Assembly: GCF_050789285.1 (NCBI RefSeq)
Contig: NZ_JBOUVX010000004.1
Location: forward strand, 248,001-312,000
Direction of reading: 5' to 3'
Origin: CAVPWP01 sp050789285
GTDB taxonomy: Bacteria; Pseudomonadota; Alphaproteobacteria; Rhodobacterales; Rhodobacteraceae
Length of the DNA stretch: 64,000 nt
A program made the position numbers and the translations under genes. Below the pieces are notes generated by a model. That model worked only from the letters and a program-made list of their open reading frames with translations. It had not been told where the DNA came from and did not search any database. This document shows, one piece after another, positions 7,872-16,818 of the stretch; position 1 is the stretch's first letter; every line of letters starts with the position of its first letter.

Positions 7872-9530
7872 TCAAAGCGACCGGCGCAATCCCATCTCGC
7901 GCGCTTCGGACAGGCTGAAGCCGGTCGCCAGCGCCTCGGGATCGAGGCGCAGTTCGATCACGGCGGCCGTACCCGAGGCAAGGGCCCGCGCGAACGCCGC
8001 CGGGAAATCCGACGTGCGCTCAACCGTTTCGCCATGCCCGCCATGGGCACGCGCCAGCGCCGCGAAGTCGGGATTGCGCAGGTCTGTGCCGCTGACGCGG
8101 CCCGGATAGGTCCGCTCCTGGTGCATGCGGATCGTGCCGTAGCGGCCGTTGTTGGCGACGATGACGACGACGTTCGCACCGTATTGGAGCGCGGTCGAGA
8201 TTTCGTTCCCGGTCATCTGGAAGCAGCCGTCGCCCGCGAAGCAGACGACGGTCCGTGCGGGGTGTTCCAGCTTTGCGGCGATGGCGGCGGGCAGGCCGTA
8301 GCCCATGCTGCCCGAGGTCGGCGCAAGCTGGCTGCGATAGCCCTTGTAGGTGAAGTATCGGTGCACCCAGGCCGCGTTGTTGCCCGCGCCATTGGTGACG
8401 ATGGCATCTTCGGGCAGGCTGTCGGAAAGCCACCGGACGACCTCTTCGAGCCTGACCGCACCGGGGCTCTCTTTCGGCACCTGCCAGGCCTGGTATTCGG
8501 CGCGCGCGGCGGCGGTCCAGTCGGCCCAGTCGCCCGTCACCGGCCCGCCGTCCAGCAGCGCGCGAATCGCCACGGGCGCGGGGACGCACAGCGTCACATC
8601 GCTGCGAAAGACCGTGCCCGGCAGGTCCGGGTCGGGATGGACGTGCAGGATCGTCTTGCCCGGTGCGGCGGGGTCCATCAGTTCGTAGCCTTGCGTCGGG
8701 ATATCCCCGAACCGCGACCCGAGGATCAGAAGGCAGTCCGCCCGCTGAAGCCGCTGGGCAAGCTTGGGGTTCATGCCGACGCCAAGATCGCCCACGTAGG
8801 ACGCCGACCGGTTGTCTATATGGTCCTGCCGCCGAAAGGTCACCGCGACCGGAAGGCCCGAAGCCTCGGCGAAAGCGCGCAGATCCTCTGCCGCCTGCGC
8901 CGTCCAGCCCGACCCGCCGGCGACGATCAGGGGGTTGCGCGCCCGCCCCAGCCTGTCACGGATCGCCCGCAGCGCGTCCGCGTCCACCCCCTGCGCCGAG
9001 GGCGCGGTGGGGGCAAGGTCGGGGACGTCGGCGTGTTCGGCCAGCATGTCCTCGGGCAGTGCCAGCACAACGGGGCCGGGACGTCCCGACATAGCCACAT
9101 GAAATGCGCGGTTCAAGTATTCGGGCAGACGGGCGACATCGTCGATCTCGGCCACCCATTTCGCAAGCGGGCCGAAGACCGCGCGGTAGTCGACCTCCTG
9201 GAAGGCTTCGCGGTCGCGGTGGCCGCGCGCGATCTGGCCGACGAACAGGATCATCGGCGTCGAATCCTGCCGCGCGACGTGGGTGCCCGAAGCGCCGTTC
9301 GTCGCCCCCGGCCCGCGGGTGACGAAGGCCACGCCCGGGCGTCCGGTCAGCTTGCCGTGCGCCTCGGCCATCATCGTCGCGCCGCCCTCGTGCCGGCAGA
9401 CGACATTCTCGATCCCGCTGTCGTAAAGCCCGTCGAGCACCGCAAGAAAGCTTTCGCCCGGGATCGAGAAGACCCGCGCCACGCCCTGCGCCTTCAGATG
9501 ATCGACAAGGATGCGGCCGCCGTGCCTCAT
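7872..9530 (-). CDS. thiamine diphosphate-dependent enzyme of the acetolactate synthase family
   Basis: A 552-aa ThDP enzyme with the three POX/ALS-type domains. The N-terminal Pyr domain has GESFLAVLDGLYD and the cofactor-activating Glu in CRHEGGATMMAEAHGKL. The central FAD/NAD-like domain holds PLIVAGGSGW. The C-terminal PP domain has the ThDP/Mg2+ motif GDGCFQMTGNEISTA...NN. It lacks a neighbouring regulatory subunit (ilvN), so it is probably not the biosynthetic acetolactate synthase; a catabolic decarboxylase or carboligase of unknown substrate is more likely. The ATG has GGAACGGGAC immediately upstream. It diverges from the next gene across 77 bp. Confidence 0.85.
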   Translation of the reverse strand: MRHGGRILVDHLKAQGVARVFSIPGESFLAVLDGLYDSGIENVVCRHEGGATMMAEAHGKLTGRPGVAFVTRGPGATNGASGTHVARQDSTPMILFVGQIARGHRDREAFQEVDYRAVFGPLAKWVAEIDDVARLPEYLNRAFHVAMSGRPGPVVLALPEDMLAEHADVPDLAPTAPSAQGVDADALRAIRDRLGRARNPLIVAGGSGWTAQAAEDLRAFAEASGLPVAVTFRRQDHIDNRSASYVGDLGVGMNPKLAQRLQRADCLLILGSRFGDIPTQGYELMDPAAPGKTILHVHPDPDLPGTVFRSDVTLCVPAPVAIRALLDGGPVTGDWADWTAAARAEYQAWQVPKESPGAVRLEEVVRWLSDSLPEDAIVTNGAGNNAAWVHRYFTYKGYRSQLAPTSGSMGYGLPAAIAAKLEHPARTVVCFAGDGCFQMTGNEISTALQYGANVVVIVANNGRYGTIRMHQERTYPGRVSGTDLRNPDFAALARAHGGHGETVERTSDFPAAFARALASGTAAVIELRLDPEALATGFSLSEAREMGLRRSL

Positions 9531-9607
9531 GTCCCGTTCCTCCGCGATTCGCTTGCATATCCGGGCCAGTCCCCTAGATCGCGTTCGGAACCAACGGGGG
9601 ACAGCCC

Positions 9608-10147
9608 ATGCTGCTTGGCATCTCGGGGTCGCTGCGTAAAGAGGCGACCAACCGCAAGCTCATCCGCGAGGCGGCGCGGCTTTACGGCGGCCCCTACACC
9701 GAAGCCGACCTGCGCCTGCCGCTTTACGACGGCGACGAAGAAAAAGCCGAAGGCATCCCCGCCAAGGTCCAGACCCTGGCCGACCAGATCAAGGCGGCCG
9801 AGGCGGTGGTGATTTCGACCCCCGAATACAACCAGTTGCTGTCAGGCGTCCTGAAGAACGCGCTCGACTGGGTCAGCCGGGTGCCCGGCCGGCCGTGGCG
9901 GGACAAACCCGTGGCCGTGATCTCGGCCGCCGACGGGCGCGCGGGCGGCGCGCGGGCGAACTCGTCGCTGCGGCTGGCGCTGGTGCCGTTCCGGCCGCGC
10001 ATGCTGATGGGGCCGGACGTTATGGTCGCGGACAGTTCCAACGCCTTCGACGAGTCCGGCCGACTGACGGGCGAGCGCTACATCGCGCAACTGACCGAGT
10101 TGATGGAGCTTCTCAAGGCCGAGGCCCGAAGGGGCCAAGGGGCCTAG
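9608..10147 (+). CDS. NADPH-dependent FMN reductase family protein
   Basis: A 179-aa flavodoxin-like reductase. The FMN phosphate loop is GISGSLRKEATNRKL at the N-terminus, and the isoalloxazine-contacting segment is STPEYNQLLSGVLKNALDWVSR, both typical of the ChrR/YieF/SsuE-type fold. The likely activity is two-electron reduction of quinones, FMN or chromate with NAD(P)H; the natural acceptor cannot be told from sequence. GGGGGAC lies 6 nt before the ATG. Its stop overlaps the stop of the convergent FAD oxidoreductase by 4 bp. Confidence 0.85.
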   Translation: MLLGISGSLRKEATNRKLIREAARLYGGPYTEADLRLPLYDGDEEKAEGIPAKVQTLADQIKAAEAVVISTPEYNQLLSGVLKNALDWVSRVPGRPWRDKPVAVISAADGRAGGARANSSLRLALVPFRPRMLMGPDVMVADSSNAFDESGRLTGERYIAQLTELMELLKAEARRGQGA

Positions 10148-11184
10148 AGGGACGCCTCGACGCGGAAGTCGTCGGGAATCGTGTCGCGTCCGTCAAGGAT
10201 CAGGTCGGCCATGACCTCGGCCACCTTCGGGGCGACCCCGAACCCGATCTTGAAACCGCCGTTGGCGATGAAATGCCCGGGCCGCCCCGGCCAGGGCCCG
10301 AGGATCGGGGCGCGCGACCGGCTGCGCGGGCGCAGGCCCGCCCAGCGCCGGACGACCCGGGCGCCGTGCAGCACCGGCATGGCCGCGACCGCCTGCTCGA
10401 TGACCGCGTCAAGGGCGGCATCAGTCCCGGTGGGGTCTGCATAGTCGCGTTCCGAAGTCGATCCGACAGCGACCGTGCCATCGGCATGGGGCACGATGTG
10501 AAGCCCGCCCGCGAAGACCTGCGGCATCTCGCGCGCGTCGAAATGCAGGACGGCCGCCTGCCCCTTTACCCCGCCGCCCGCCGGCCGCCCCGTCGCCCCG
10601 GACAGCGCATGCAGGCCGGCGGCCCCCGTCGCCCACAGGACCGCGCCGTCGTCCGCGCCGTCGCGCAGGATCTCGCCCCCACGCATCGCGATAGCCGCGG
10701 CCAGCGCATGGCAGGCGGCGAGCGGGGCTAGGCGGGCGCTCAGGTCGTCATGCACCAGAAGCCCCGTGGGTGACGGCGGTGCCCAGGCACCGGCCTGGGT
10801 CGCGTCAACCACGCTCCAGCGAAAGCGTCCCTGCCAGACCTCCTGCGCCGAGGCCTCGCGCGCCCGCGCCATGTCGACCGCGCGCTCGTCAGCAAGGGGT
10901 TGAAGCCGCCCCAGCCGGGCATAGCCCGTGACCAGACCCGACGTCGCCTCGACCTGACGCCAGAAGGGCTCTGCCAGAACCAGACTGTCGAACTGGAAGG
11001 CCTTCTTGGCGTTCCAGGCGTCGGGCGTATGCGGGGCCAGCGCGCCCACGACCCCCCCCGAGGCACCGGCCGCCACGCCATGAGGATCGACCACCCGCAC
11101 ACGCGCGCCCCGAAGCAGCGCGGCCCAGGCCACGGACAGGCCGAAGATGCCCGCCCCGCGCACGGTCAGATCGACGGTTGCCAA
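10144..11184 (-). CDS. FAD-dependent oxidoreductase (DAO superfamily), candidate stand-alone MnmC oxidoreductase-like protein
   Basis: A 346-aa DAO-type flavoprotein. The Rossmann fingerprint is unusual, VRGAGIFGLSVAWAALLRGARVRVVD, followed by GASGGVVGALAPHTPDAWN, which resembles the GASGNxxGALYP element of the C-terminal oxidase domain of MnmC. A second FAD contact is AVGSTSERDY, and the C-terminus has ANGGFKIGFG. It is divergently paired with mnmD (57 bp between starts). In enterobacteria one protein, MnmC, holds both activities, so this is a plausible unfused MnmC(o): cmnm5U34 to nm5U34 with FAD. ThiO-like glycine oxidase is the alternative. Translation starts at TTG 11184, with GGAGAAGG 8 nt upstream. 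Confidence 0.75.
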   Translation of the reverse strand: MATVDLTVRGAGIFGLSVAWAALLRGARVRVVDPHGVAAGASGGVVGALAPHTPDAWNAKKAFQFDSLVLAEPFWRQVEATSGLVTGYARLGRLQPLADERAVDMARAREASAQEVWQGRFRWSVVDATQAGAWAPPSPTGLLVHDDLSARLAPLAACHALAAAIAMRGGEILRDGADDGAVLWATGAAGLHALSGATGRPAGGGVKGQAAVLHFDAREMPQVFAGGLHIVPHADGTVAVGSTSERDYADPTGTDAALDAVIEQAVAAMPVLHGARVVRRWAGLRPRSRSRAPILGPWPGRPGHFIANGGFKIGFGVAPKVAEVMADLILDGRDTIPDDFRVEASL

Positions 11185-11241
11185 TGCTCGCGGCCTTCTC
11201 CAGTGTCGCGCCGGCGATCAGGGTAGTCGGGACGGGAACCG

Positions 11242-11916
11242 GTGGCAAACGGGCAGGCAGAGGTGGACTGGCGCGACGGGCGCGTGCCGATCTCGACTCG
11301 CTTCGACGACCCCTATTTCTCGCTCGAGGATGGTCTGGCCGAAACACGCCACGTCTTCCTGCAGGGCAACGACCTGCCCGCGCGCTTCCGCCCCGGCTTC
11401 ACCATCGCAGAACTTGGCGTCGGCACGGGGCTGAACCTGCTTGCGGCCCGGCTGCTGTGGCGCGAGAGCGGACAGACCGGCCGGCTTCACTATGTGGGCT
11501 TCGAAGCCTACCCGATGGCCGAGGCCGATCTGCGCCGGGCGCTGTCGGCCTTCCCCGAAGTGTCCGACGGCGCGGACCTCGTCGCCCGGGCTCTTGCGCA
11601 ACCGGGAACAACCGTCGAGGACGGCGACATGGCGGCAACGATCCTGATCGGTGACGCTGCACGGACCCTTCCGGGATGGTCGGGGAGGGCCGATGCCTGG
11701 TTCCTTGACGGCTTCTCGCCTGCCAAGAACCCCGGGCTCTGGACGCCGGACCTTCTGGCCGGTGTCGCGCGTCACACCGCCCCGGGGGGCAGCGCCGCCA
11801 CCTATTCTGCCGCCGGCGCCGTGCGCCGAGCGCTGGCCGAGGCGGGATTTCAGGTCGAACGCCGCCCGGGCTTCGGCCGCAAGCGCCACATGACCGTGGC
11901 CCGGATGCCCGAATGA
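11242..11916 (+). CDS. mnmD: tRNA (5-methylaminomethyl-2-thiouridine)(34)-methyltransferase MnmD
   Basis: A 224-aa SAM-dependent methyltransferase of the DUF752/MnmD family, which methylates nm5(s2)U34 in the wobble position of tRNAs. The family opening WRDGRVPISTRFDDPYFS is present, then the SAM motif I AELGVGTGLNLLAARLL, the acidic motif FEAYPMAEADLRRAL, and the catalytic DAWFLDGFSPAKNPGLW segment. The length fits a stand-alone methyltransferase rather than bifunctional MnmC. Start is GTG 11242; no ATG fits the family N-terminus. It overlaps the downstream exporter by ATGA and diverges from the MnmC oxidoreductase-like gene. Confidence 0.93.
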   Translation: MANGQAEVDWRDGRVPISTRFDDPYFSLEDGLAETRHVFLQGNDLPARFRPGFTIAELGVGTGLNLLAARLLWRESGQTGRLHYVGFEAYPMAEADLRRALSAFPEVSDGADLVARALAQPGTTVEDGDMAATILIGDAARTLPGWSGRADAWFLDGFSPAKNPGLWTPDLLAGVARHTAPGGSAATYSAAGAVRRALAEAGFQVERRPGFGRKRHMTVARMPE

Positions 11917-12794
11917 CCGAGACCAACACCCGCCTTGGCATCTCCCTCATGCTGGCGACCACCTTCGTCTTCGCGACGCAGGACGGCATCTCGCGCCACC
12001 TGGCGTCCGAATACAACGTGCTGATGGTCGTGATGATCCGCTACTGGTTCTTCGCGGCCTTCGTCATGGCGGTTGCCGCGCGAAAGAGCGGCGGCCTGCG
12101 CAAGGCGGCCGCGACGTCGCAGCCCGTGCTCCAGACGGTGCGGGGGTTGCTCCTGGCCAGCGAGGTCTGCGTGATGGTTCTGTCCTTCACTCTGCTTGGC
12201 CTGATCGAAAGCTATGCCGTCTTCATCAGCTATCCGCTCATGATCGCCGCCCTGTCAGGCCTCGTCCTGGGCGAGCGCGTGGGCTGGCGGCGCTGGGTCG
12301 CCATCGCGGTGGGCTTCGTCGGTATCCTGATCGTGCTTCGGCCGGGGTATCACGTGTTCTCGCCCATCGCGCTTGTGCCCCTTCTGTCGGCGCTGATGTT
12401 CGCGCTTTATGGGCTTCTGACGCGCTATGCGGCGCGCAAGGACACGACGGCCACCTCGTTCTTCTGGACCGGCACGGTGGGCGCGGCCTTCATGACGCTT
12501 GTCGGCATCTGGTTCTGGGAACCGATGACGCCCGCCGACTGGGGCTGGATGGCCGCGCTTTGCGTGACCGGGGCGCTGGGCCACTGGCTGCTGATCCGCT
12601 GCTACGAGGTGGCCGAGGCCAGCGCGGTGCAGCCCTTCGCCTATTTCCAGCTGGTGTTCGGGGCGATGTTCGGGATCTTCATCTTTGGCGAGACGATCGA
12701 GACGAACGTCGCCATCGGAACCGCCGTCGTGATCGGAGCGGGCCTGTTCACGCTGTGGCGCGAACGGCTGGCGCTGCGGCGTCAGCGGCCCTGA
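11913..12794 (+). CDS. DMT superfamily transporter with two EamA domains
   Basis: A 293-aa inner-membrane protein with about ten predicted helices in two EamA repeats: the first begins SLMLATTFVFATQDGISRHL, the second ALVPLLSALMFALYGLLTRY. The cytoplasmic ends are basic, as expected. Family members export amino acids, metabolites or cofactors by proton exchange; the substrate is not predictable. It overlaps the mnmD stop by 4 bp and so is translationally coupled to it. Its 3' end overlaps the convergent slt gene by 13 bp. Confidence 0.88.
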   Translation: MTETNTRLGISLMLATTFVFATQDGISRHLASEYNVLMVVMIRYWFFAAFVMAVAARKSGGLRKAAATSQPVLQTVRGLLLASEVCVMVLSFTLLGLIESYAVFISYPLMIAALSGLVLGERVGWRRWVAIAVGFVGILIVLRPGYHVFSPIALVPLLSALMFALYGLLTRYAARKDTTATSFFWTGTVGAAFMTLVGIWFWEPMTPADWGWMAALCVTGALGHWLLIRCYEVAEASAVQPFAYFQLVFGAMFGIFIFGETIETNVAIGTAVVIGAGLFTLWRERLALRRQRP

Positions 12795-14740
12795 AGCTCC
12801 TGGCTCAGCCGCAAAGGCTCGGTCCGGCCTGTCAGACGCGCGCGATAGACCGGCAGGCTTTCGGTGACCCGCATCACATAGTTGCGCGTCTCGTCGAAGG
12901 GGATGTGCTCGATCCAGTCGATCACGTCGGTCCCGGCCGCGCGCGGATCGCCGCGCTCTTGTATCCAGCGGCGGGGACGGCTTGGTCCAGCGTTGTAGGC
13001 CGCCGAAACAAGCACGAAGTTACCCCCGAACTCGCTGATCAGCTCGGCAAGGTAGGCCACCCCCAGCGTCGCGTTGTAGGCCGGGTCGCTGAGCAGCCGG
13101 TTCGCGCTGTAAGGCAGCCCAAGATCGCCGGCCATCTCTTCGGCGGTGCCCGGCATGAGCTGCATCAGCCCCCGTGCGCCCACGCCGCTGACCACGCCCG
13201 GGTCGAATTCGCTTTCGCGCCGCGCGATAGACAACGCCAGTTCCGGCGGCACGATCGGGTTCGCCGCCCCCAGGTCCACGACCGGGTAATAGGCCGCCGG
13301 CACAACGATCCCGGCATCCGCCGCTCGCTTGGCGATCATCAGGGCGATGTGCGGCTCTTCCAGTTCGAAGGCCAGCGCGGCAAGCTGGCCCACGCCGGAC
13401 TCATCCAGGCTTTCGGCCAGGTGCGTCAGGAAACGCTCGGCCAGCGACCGTTCGCCCGCCTTTTGCAGCAGAAGACCCGCCGCCAGCACCGAGCTTTCGG
13501 CGAAGGACGAGGTGCGCCAATCGCCATAGTCGGTGGTCCCGGTCAGCGCGGGATCCATCGGCAGGCCTGCGGCTTCGGCCGCCAGCAGGCCGTAGAAGCT
13601 GGTCTGGAACTCGCCGCCGAAGGCATAGGCGGCCTGGGCCATCTCGGCATTGCCCATCGCGGCGTGGGCGCGACCTTCCCAGTAGCCCGCGCGGCCAAGG
13701 CTGATCGGCGTCTCGACCGCCAGTCGGAAACGCTGGAAATGGCCCAGCGCCGCTTCGGGATCGTCGAGATACCGCAGGGCGACATAGCCGGCCAGCCATT
13801 CGAGATCGGCATAGTTCGATCCTTCGGTCAGACCGTGGCGCGCGGCAAGGCGATACGCGGTGCGGGCCTCTCCGCTGCGCATGGCCGATCGCGCGAGAAC
13901 CCGCCGCCAGTTCGACCAGGCTTCGGGATTTCCGAGATCGGCCACCGTGCCGTCGCGGTCGATCATCAAGGCGATGGCGTCGTCGGTTCGGCCCTTTCGG
14001 ACACGCCACTGCATCCGCTCGTAAGCCAGGCCCGGATCGTCGGCATGCGACGCGGGAATGGCCGCGATCAGCGTGTCGACGCCGGGCTGGTCCGCCCGCA
14101 AGGCAAGGCGCGCGCGCCCCAGCGCCCGCCAGCCTTCGTCCACGCGGGGATACATGCGCTCGGCCCCTGGCCGCTGGTCACGCCAGAGCAGCATGTCGAG
14201 CCGCTCGGTGTGATGCGGGGCAAGAACGCCGCCGAAGCGCGACAAGAGAACGTCTTCGTCCGCCGCCGACAGGATCTGTGTCCGCCAGGCAAGGACGGCC
14301 TGCGCCTCGGCCTCGGCGGCCCGGCCTTCGGCAAGATAGGCCGCAGTCAGCGCTGACGAGCCCGACCCCGTCTGCGGCGGGGTCTCGGCGAAGAAGGCAA
14401 GCACCTCGGCCGAGCGCGTTCCGAAGGGAACAGCCGCCTCGGATCGTTCACGCAGGTAGGCAAGGCCCGGCCAGTCGGGGCGGCGGGCAAGAAAGGCCAC
14501 GGCTTCGTCGAAGGTCCCACGCGCGCCGCGCAGGTAATGCCATTCGATGATGTCGGCACCGATGGGTCCGGCGCCACGCGCCGAAGCCCGAGCGGCCTCC
14601 CAGTCGCCCGCGCGCATCTCGGTCAGGGCACGCGACAGCGCGTCGGCCTCGCGCGTGGATTGCGCGGCGGCCATGCCGGCGCCGGCCAGAAGAAGGGCCA
14701 GAACGGTGATCAGGCGGGCAAGAAGGGGGCGAAGCGACAT
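12782..14740 (-). CDS. slt: soluble lytic transglycosylase (Slt70-like)
   Basis: A 652-aa exported lytic transglycosylase. The signal peptide is MSLRPLLARLITVLALLLAG...AAAQS. The long middle part (residues ~30-480) is an alpha-helical superhelix of TPR-like repeats as in Slt70. The C-terminal SLT domain has the catalytic Glu in SIARRESEFDP, GLMQLMPGTAEEMA, and AAYNAGPSRPRRW. I placed the start at ATG 14740, where the signal peptide begins; the frame continues to 14791 but with an unlikely leader. slt-dapA-smpB proximity is conserved in Rhodobacteraceae. dapA diverges from it across 141 bp. Confidence 0.92.
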   Translation of the reverse strand: MSLRPLLARLITVLALLLAGAGMAAAQSTREADALSRALTEMRAGDWEAARASARGAGPIGADIIEWHYLRGARGTFDEAVAFLARRPDWPGLAYLRERSEAAVPFGTRSAEVLAFFAETPPQTGSGSSALTAAYLAEGRAAEAEAQAVLAWRTQILSAADEDVLLSRFGGVLAPHHTERLDMLLWRDQRPGAERMYPRVDEGWRALGRARLALRADQPGVDTLIAAIPASHADDPGLAYERMQWRVRKGRTDDAIALMIDRDGTVADLGNPEAWSNWRRVLARSAMRSGEARTAYRLAARHGLTEGSNYADLEWLAGYVALRYLDDPEAALGHFQRFRLAVETPISLGRAGYWEGRAHAAMGNAEMAQAAYAFGGEFQTSFYGLLAAEAAGLPMDPALTGTTDYGDWRTSSFAESSVLAAGLLLQKAGERSLAERFLTHLAESLDESGVGQLAALAFELEEPHIALMIAKRAADAGIVVPAAYYPVVDLGAANPIVPPELALSIARRESEFDPGVVSGVGARGLMQLMPGTAEEMAGDLGLPYSANRLLSDPAYNATLGVAYLAELISEFGGNFVLVSAAYNAGPSRPRRWIQERGDPRAAGTDVIDWIEHIPFDETRNYVMRVTESLPVYRARLTGRTEPLRLSQELQGR

Positions 14741-14881
14741 GCGGGGGACCCTAGCTTGGCCGCACGCCGTGGCAATACACAAACTTGGCAAGGCCCGGCG
14801 GCTTGGCTAGTGTCCGCCGCGATCGGTCCGGGGTGGCCGGACGCGGTCATGGGGACCGCCAGGGGAATGAGGGACGCGCGC

Positions 14882-15757
14882 ATGTTCAAGGGATCGATTC
14901 CGGCACTGGTCACGCCGTTCCGCAATGGCGAGCTTGACCTCGACACCCTGCGCGCGCTGATCGACTGGCACGTCGCCGAGGGCAGCGCGGGCGTGGTCCC
15001 GGTGGGAACGACCGGCGAAAGCCCGACGCTGACCCACGAAGAACACGAGCTTGTGGTCAGCGAAACGGTCAAGGCCGCCGCTGGCCGGATCCCGGTGATC
15101 GCCGGGGCCGGATCGAACAACACCGTCGAGGCGATCCGATTCGTCCGCCACGCCGAAGCCGCGGGCGCGGATGCCGCCCTGGTGGTGACGCCCTATTACA
15201 ACAAGCCGACGCAGGCGGGTCTCATCGCGCACTACCGCGCGCTGCATGACGCCTCGAGCCTGCCGATCATCATCTATAACATTCCCGGCCGCTCGGTCGT
15301 CGACATGACACCGGCCACGATGGGCGAACTGGCCAAGCTGCCGCGCATCATCGGGGTGAAGGACGCGACCGGCGACATCACCCGCGTGTCGAAACAGCGC
15401 GAGACCTGCGGCAAGGACTTCCTGCAGCTTTCGGGCGAGGATGCCTCGGCGCTGGGCTTCAATGCCCATGGCGGCAGGGGGTGCATCTCGGTCACCGCAA
15501 ACGTCGCGCCCCGACTTTGCGCGGAATTCCAGGCCGCGACGCTGGCGGGCGACTATGCCGCCGCTCTCGCCTACCAGGACCGGCTGATGCCGCTGCACGA
15601 GGCGATCTTCCTTGAACCCGGCCTTGCCGGCGCGAAGTATGGCCTGTCGCTTCTGGGTCGCTGCCGCGAAGAGGTGCGGCTGCCTCTGGTCGGCCTGACC
15701 GACGGCACGAAGGACCGCATCCGCGCGGCCATGCGCCACGCGGGTCTCGTGAACTAG
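14882..15757 (+). CDS. dapA: 4-hydroxy-tetrahydrodipicolinate synthase
   Basis: A 291-aa (beta/alpha)8 aldolase that condenses pyruvate with aspartate semialdehyde, the first committed step of the lysine/diaminopimelate pathway. Signatures are GTTGESPTL (substrate loop), the catalytic Tyr in IIYNIPGRS, the Schiff-base Lys in IGVKDATGD, and the GGRGCISVTANV segment. The length matches the family (292 aa in E. coli). The ATG at 14882 gives the standard MFKGSIPALVTPF start. Its stop codon overlaps that of the convergent ion channel gene by 3 bases. Confidence 0.97.
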   Translation: MFKGSIPALVTPFRNGELDLDTLRALIDWHVAEGSAGVVPVGTTGESPTLTHEEHELVVSETVKAAAGRIPVIAGAGSNNTVEAIRFVRHAEAAGADAALVVTPYYNKPTQAGLIAHYRALHDASSLPIIIYNIPGRSVVDMTPATMGELAKLPRIIGVKDATGDITRVSKQRETCGKDFLQLSGEDASALGFNAHGGRGCISVTANVAPRLCAEFQAATLAGDYAAALAYQDRLMPLHEAIFLEPGLAGAKYGLSLLGRCREEVRLPLVGLTDGTKDRIRAAMRHAGLVN

Positions 15758-16182
15758 TCGCTCCAGCGCATTCTGCGCATGTCGCGCAGTGTGTCGGTCA
15801 GCATCGCGGTCAGCAGCCCGAACATCAGGAAGCCGTTGGCGCCGACCATGCCGCCCAGAAGCCGCCATTGCAGCGGCACAAGGACATCGCCCAGACCAAG
15901 CGTGGTATAGGCCACCAGCGAGTAGTAGATCGCCTCTTCGACCGTATCGAAGGTGTCGATGGCGATGAACACCGTCGCCCAGATGCCCACGCCCAACATC
16001 ACGACAGCCATCGTCCAGGTGACCACAAGGCAGATCACGCCGATCGTCTTGAAGGCATAAGGGGGGCGCCGCACCCAGGGCTCGATCCGCCGCAGCATCC
16101 GGATCAGAAGCCACCACATCACCGCGCCGACGATGACTGAGCAGAAGGTGATGACGGTGCCAAGCAGGATCTGGACAAGCAT
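15754..16182 (-). CDS. two-transmembrane potassium-channel-like protein (Ion_trans_2)
   Basis: A 142-aa membrane protein. A hydrophobic helix (residues 5-28), a second (47-75), a re-entrant pore loop and a third helix (108-128) can be seen. The pore holds EAIYYSLVAYTTLGLGDVLVP, where the canonical K+ filter T-V/L-G-Y-G-D reads TLGLGD with Leu in place of Tyr. No RCK/TrkA_N domain follows. Two-helix channels of this kind are common in alphaproteobacteria; whether it conducts K+ is uncertain because of the filter change. The gene is monocistronic and divergent from smpB across 81 bp. Confidence 0.8.
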   Translation of the reverse strand: MLVQILLGTVITFCSVIVGAVMWWLLIRMLRRIEPWVRRPPYAFKTIGVICLVVTWTMAVVMLGVGIWATVFIAIDTFDTVEEAIYYSLVAYTTLGLGDVLVPLQWRLLGGMVGANGFLMFGLLTAMLTDTLRDMRRMRWSD

Positions 16183-16263
16183 TCCGGACTTGTTCTCCAG
16201 ACCGAAGGTCGGGTCAAGGCTCGGACTGGACAGGCAGGACCGTGCACCATATGTCAGGCGGCC

Positions 16264-16740
16264 ATGTCGAAGCCCAAGGACAACCCCAACTACAAGGTCG
16301 TCGCCGAGAACCGGCGCGCGCGCTTCGACTATGCCATCGAGAGCGATCTCGAATGCGGGATCATCCTCATGGGGTCCGAGGTGAAGTCGATGCGGACCGG
16401 GCAGGTCAACATCGCCGACAGCTATGCCGAGGTGAAGAACGGCGAGCTCTGGCTCGTGAATTCCTACATCGCGCGCTACGAACCGGCCCGCCAATGGGGC
16501 CACGAGGAACGGCGGATCCGCAAGCTTCTGATATCGAAAAAGCAGATGGCCGACCTCTGGAACGCCACCCAGCGCCAGGGCATGACGCTGGTACCGATCG
16601 TGCTGTATTTCAACGACCGTGGCATCGCGAAGCTGAAGCTGGGCATCGCGAAGGGCAAGAAGGCCACCGACAAGCGCGAGACCGAAGCCAAGCGTGACTG
16701 GCAGCGGCAGAAACAGAGGCTCTTGAAGGAGCGGGGGTGA
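16264..16740 (+). CDS. smpB: SsrA-binding protein SmpB
   Basis: A 158-aa RNA-binding protein that delivers tmRNA to stalled ribosomes for trans-translation. The OB-fold core shows VVAENRRARFDYAIES, GIILMGSEVKSMRTGQVNIADSY and LHxYI-like NSYIARYEP, then RRIRKLLISKKQM. The C-terminal tail KGKKATDKRETEAKRDWQRQK is the basic segment that folds in the mRNA channel. The length is standard. The ATG at 16264 matches the family start. It lies close to dapA, as in many alphaproteobacteria. The ssrA gene itself is not visible in the window. Confidence 0.97.
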   Translation: MSKPKDNPNYKVVAENRRARFDYAIESDLECGIILMGSEVKSMRTGQVNIADSYAEVKNGELWLVNSYIARYEPARQWGHEERRIRKLLISKKQMADLWNATQRQGMTLVPIVLYFNDRGIAKLKLGIAKGKKATDKRETEAKRDWQRQKQRLLKERG

Positions 16741-16818
16741 GGCGGGGACGCCACGGCGCTCCGCCAGATGCGACCACCCGGCTATGTGTTCAGGCAAAAC
16801 CGACCTTATCCTGAAGCC

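Noticed and set aside
7788..9812. A 674-codon plus-strand frame opposite the TPP enzyme gene
   Set aside because: Composition (Arg/His/Asp/Gly rich) and lack of any motif mark it as antisense shadow.
12560..14356. A ~600-codon plus-strand frame opposite slt
   Set aside because: Slt is clearly the real gene; the opposite frame has no start signal or recognisable domain.
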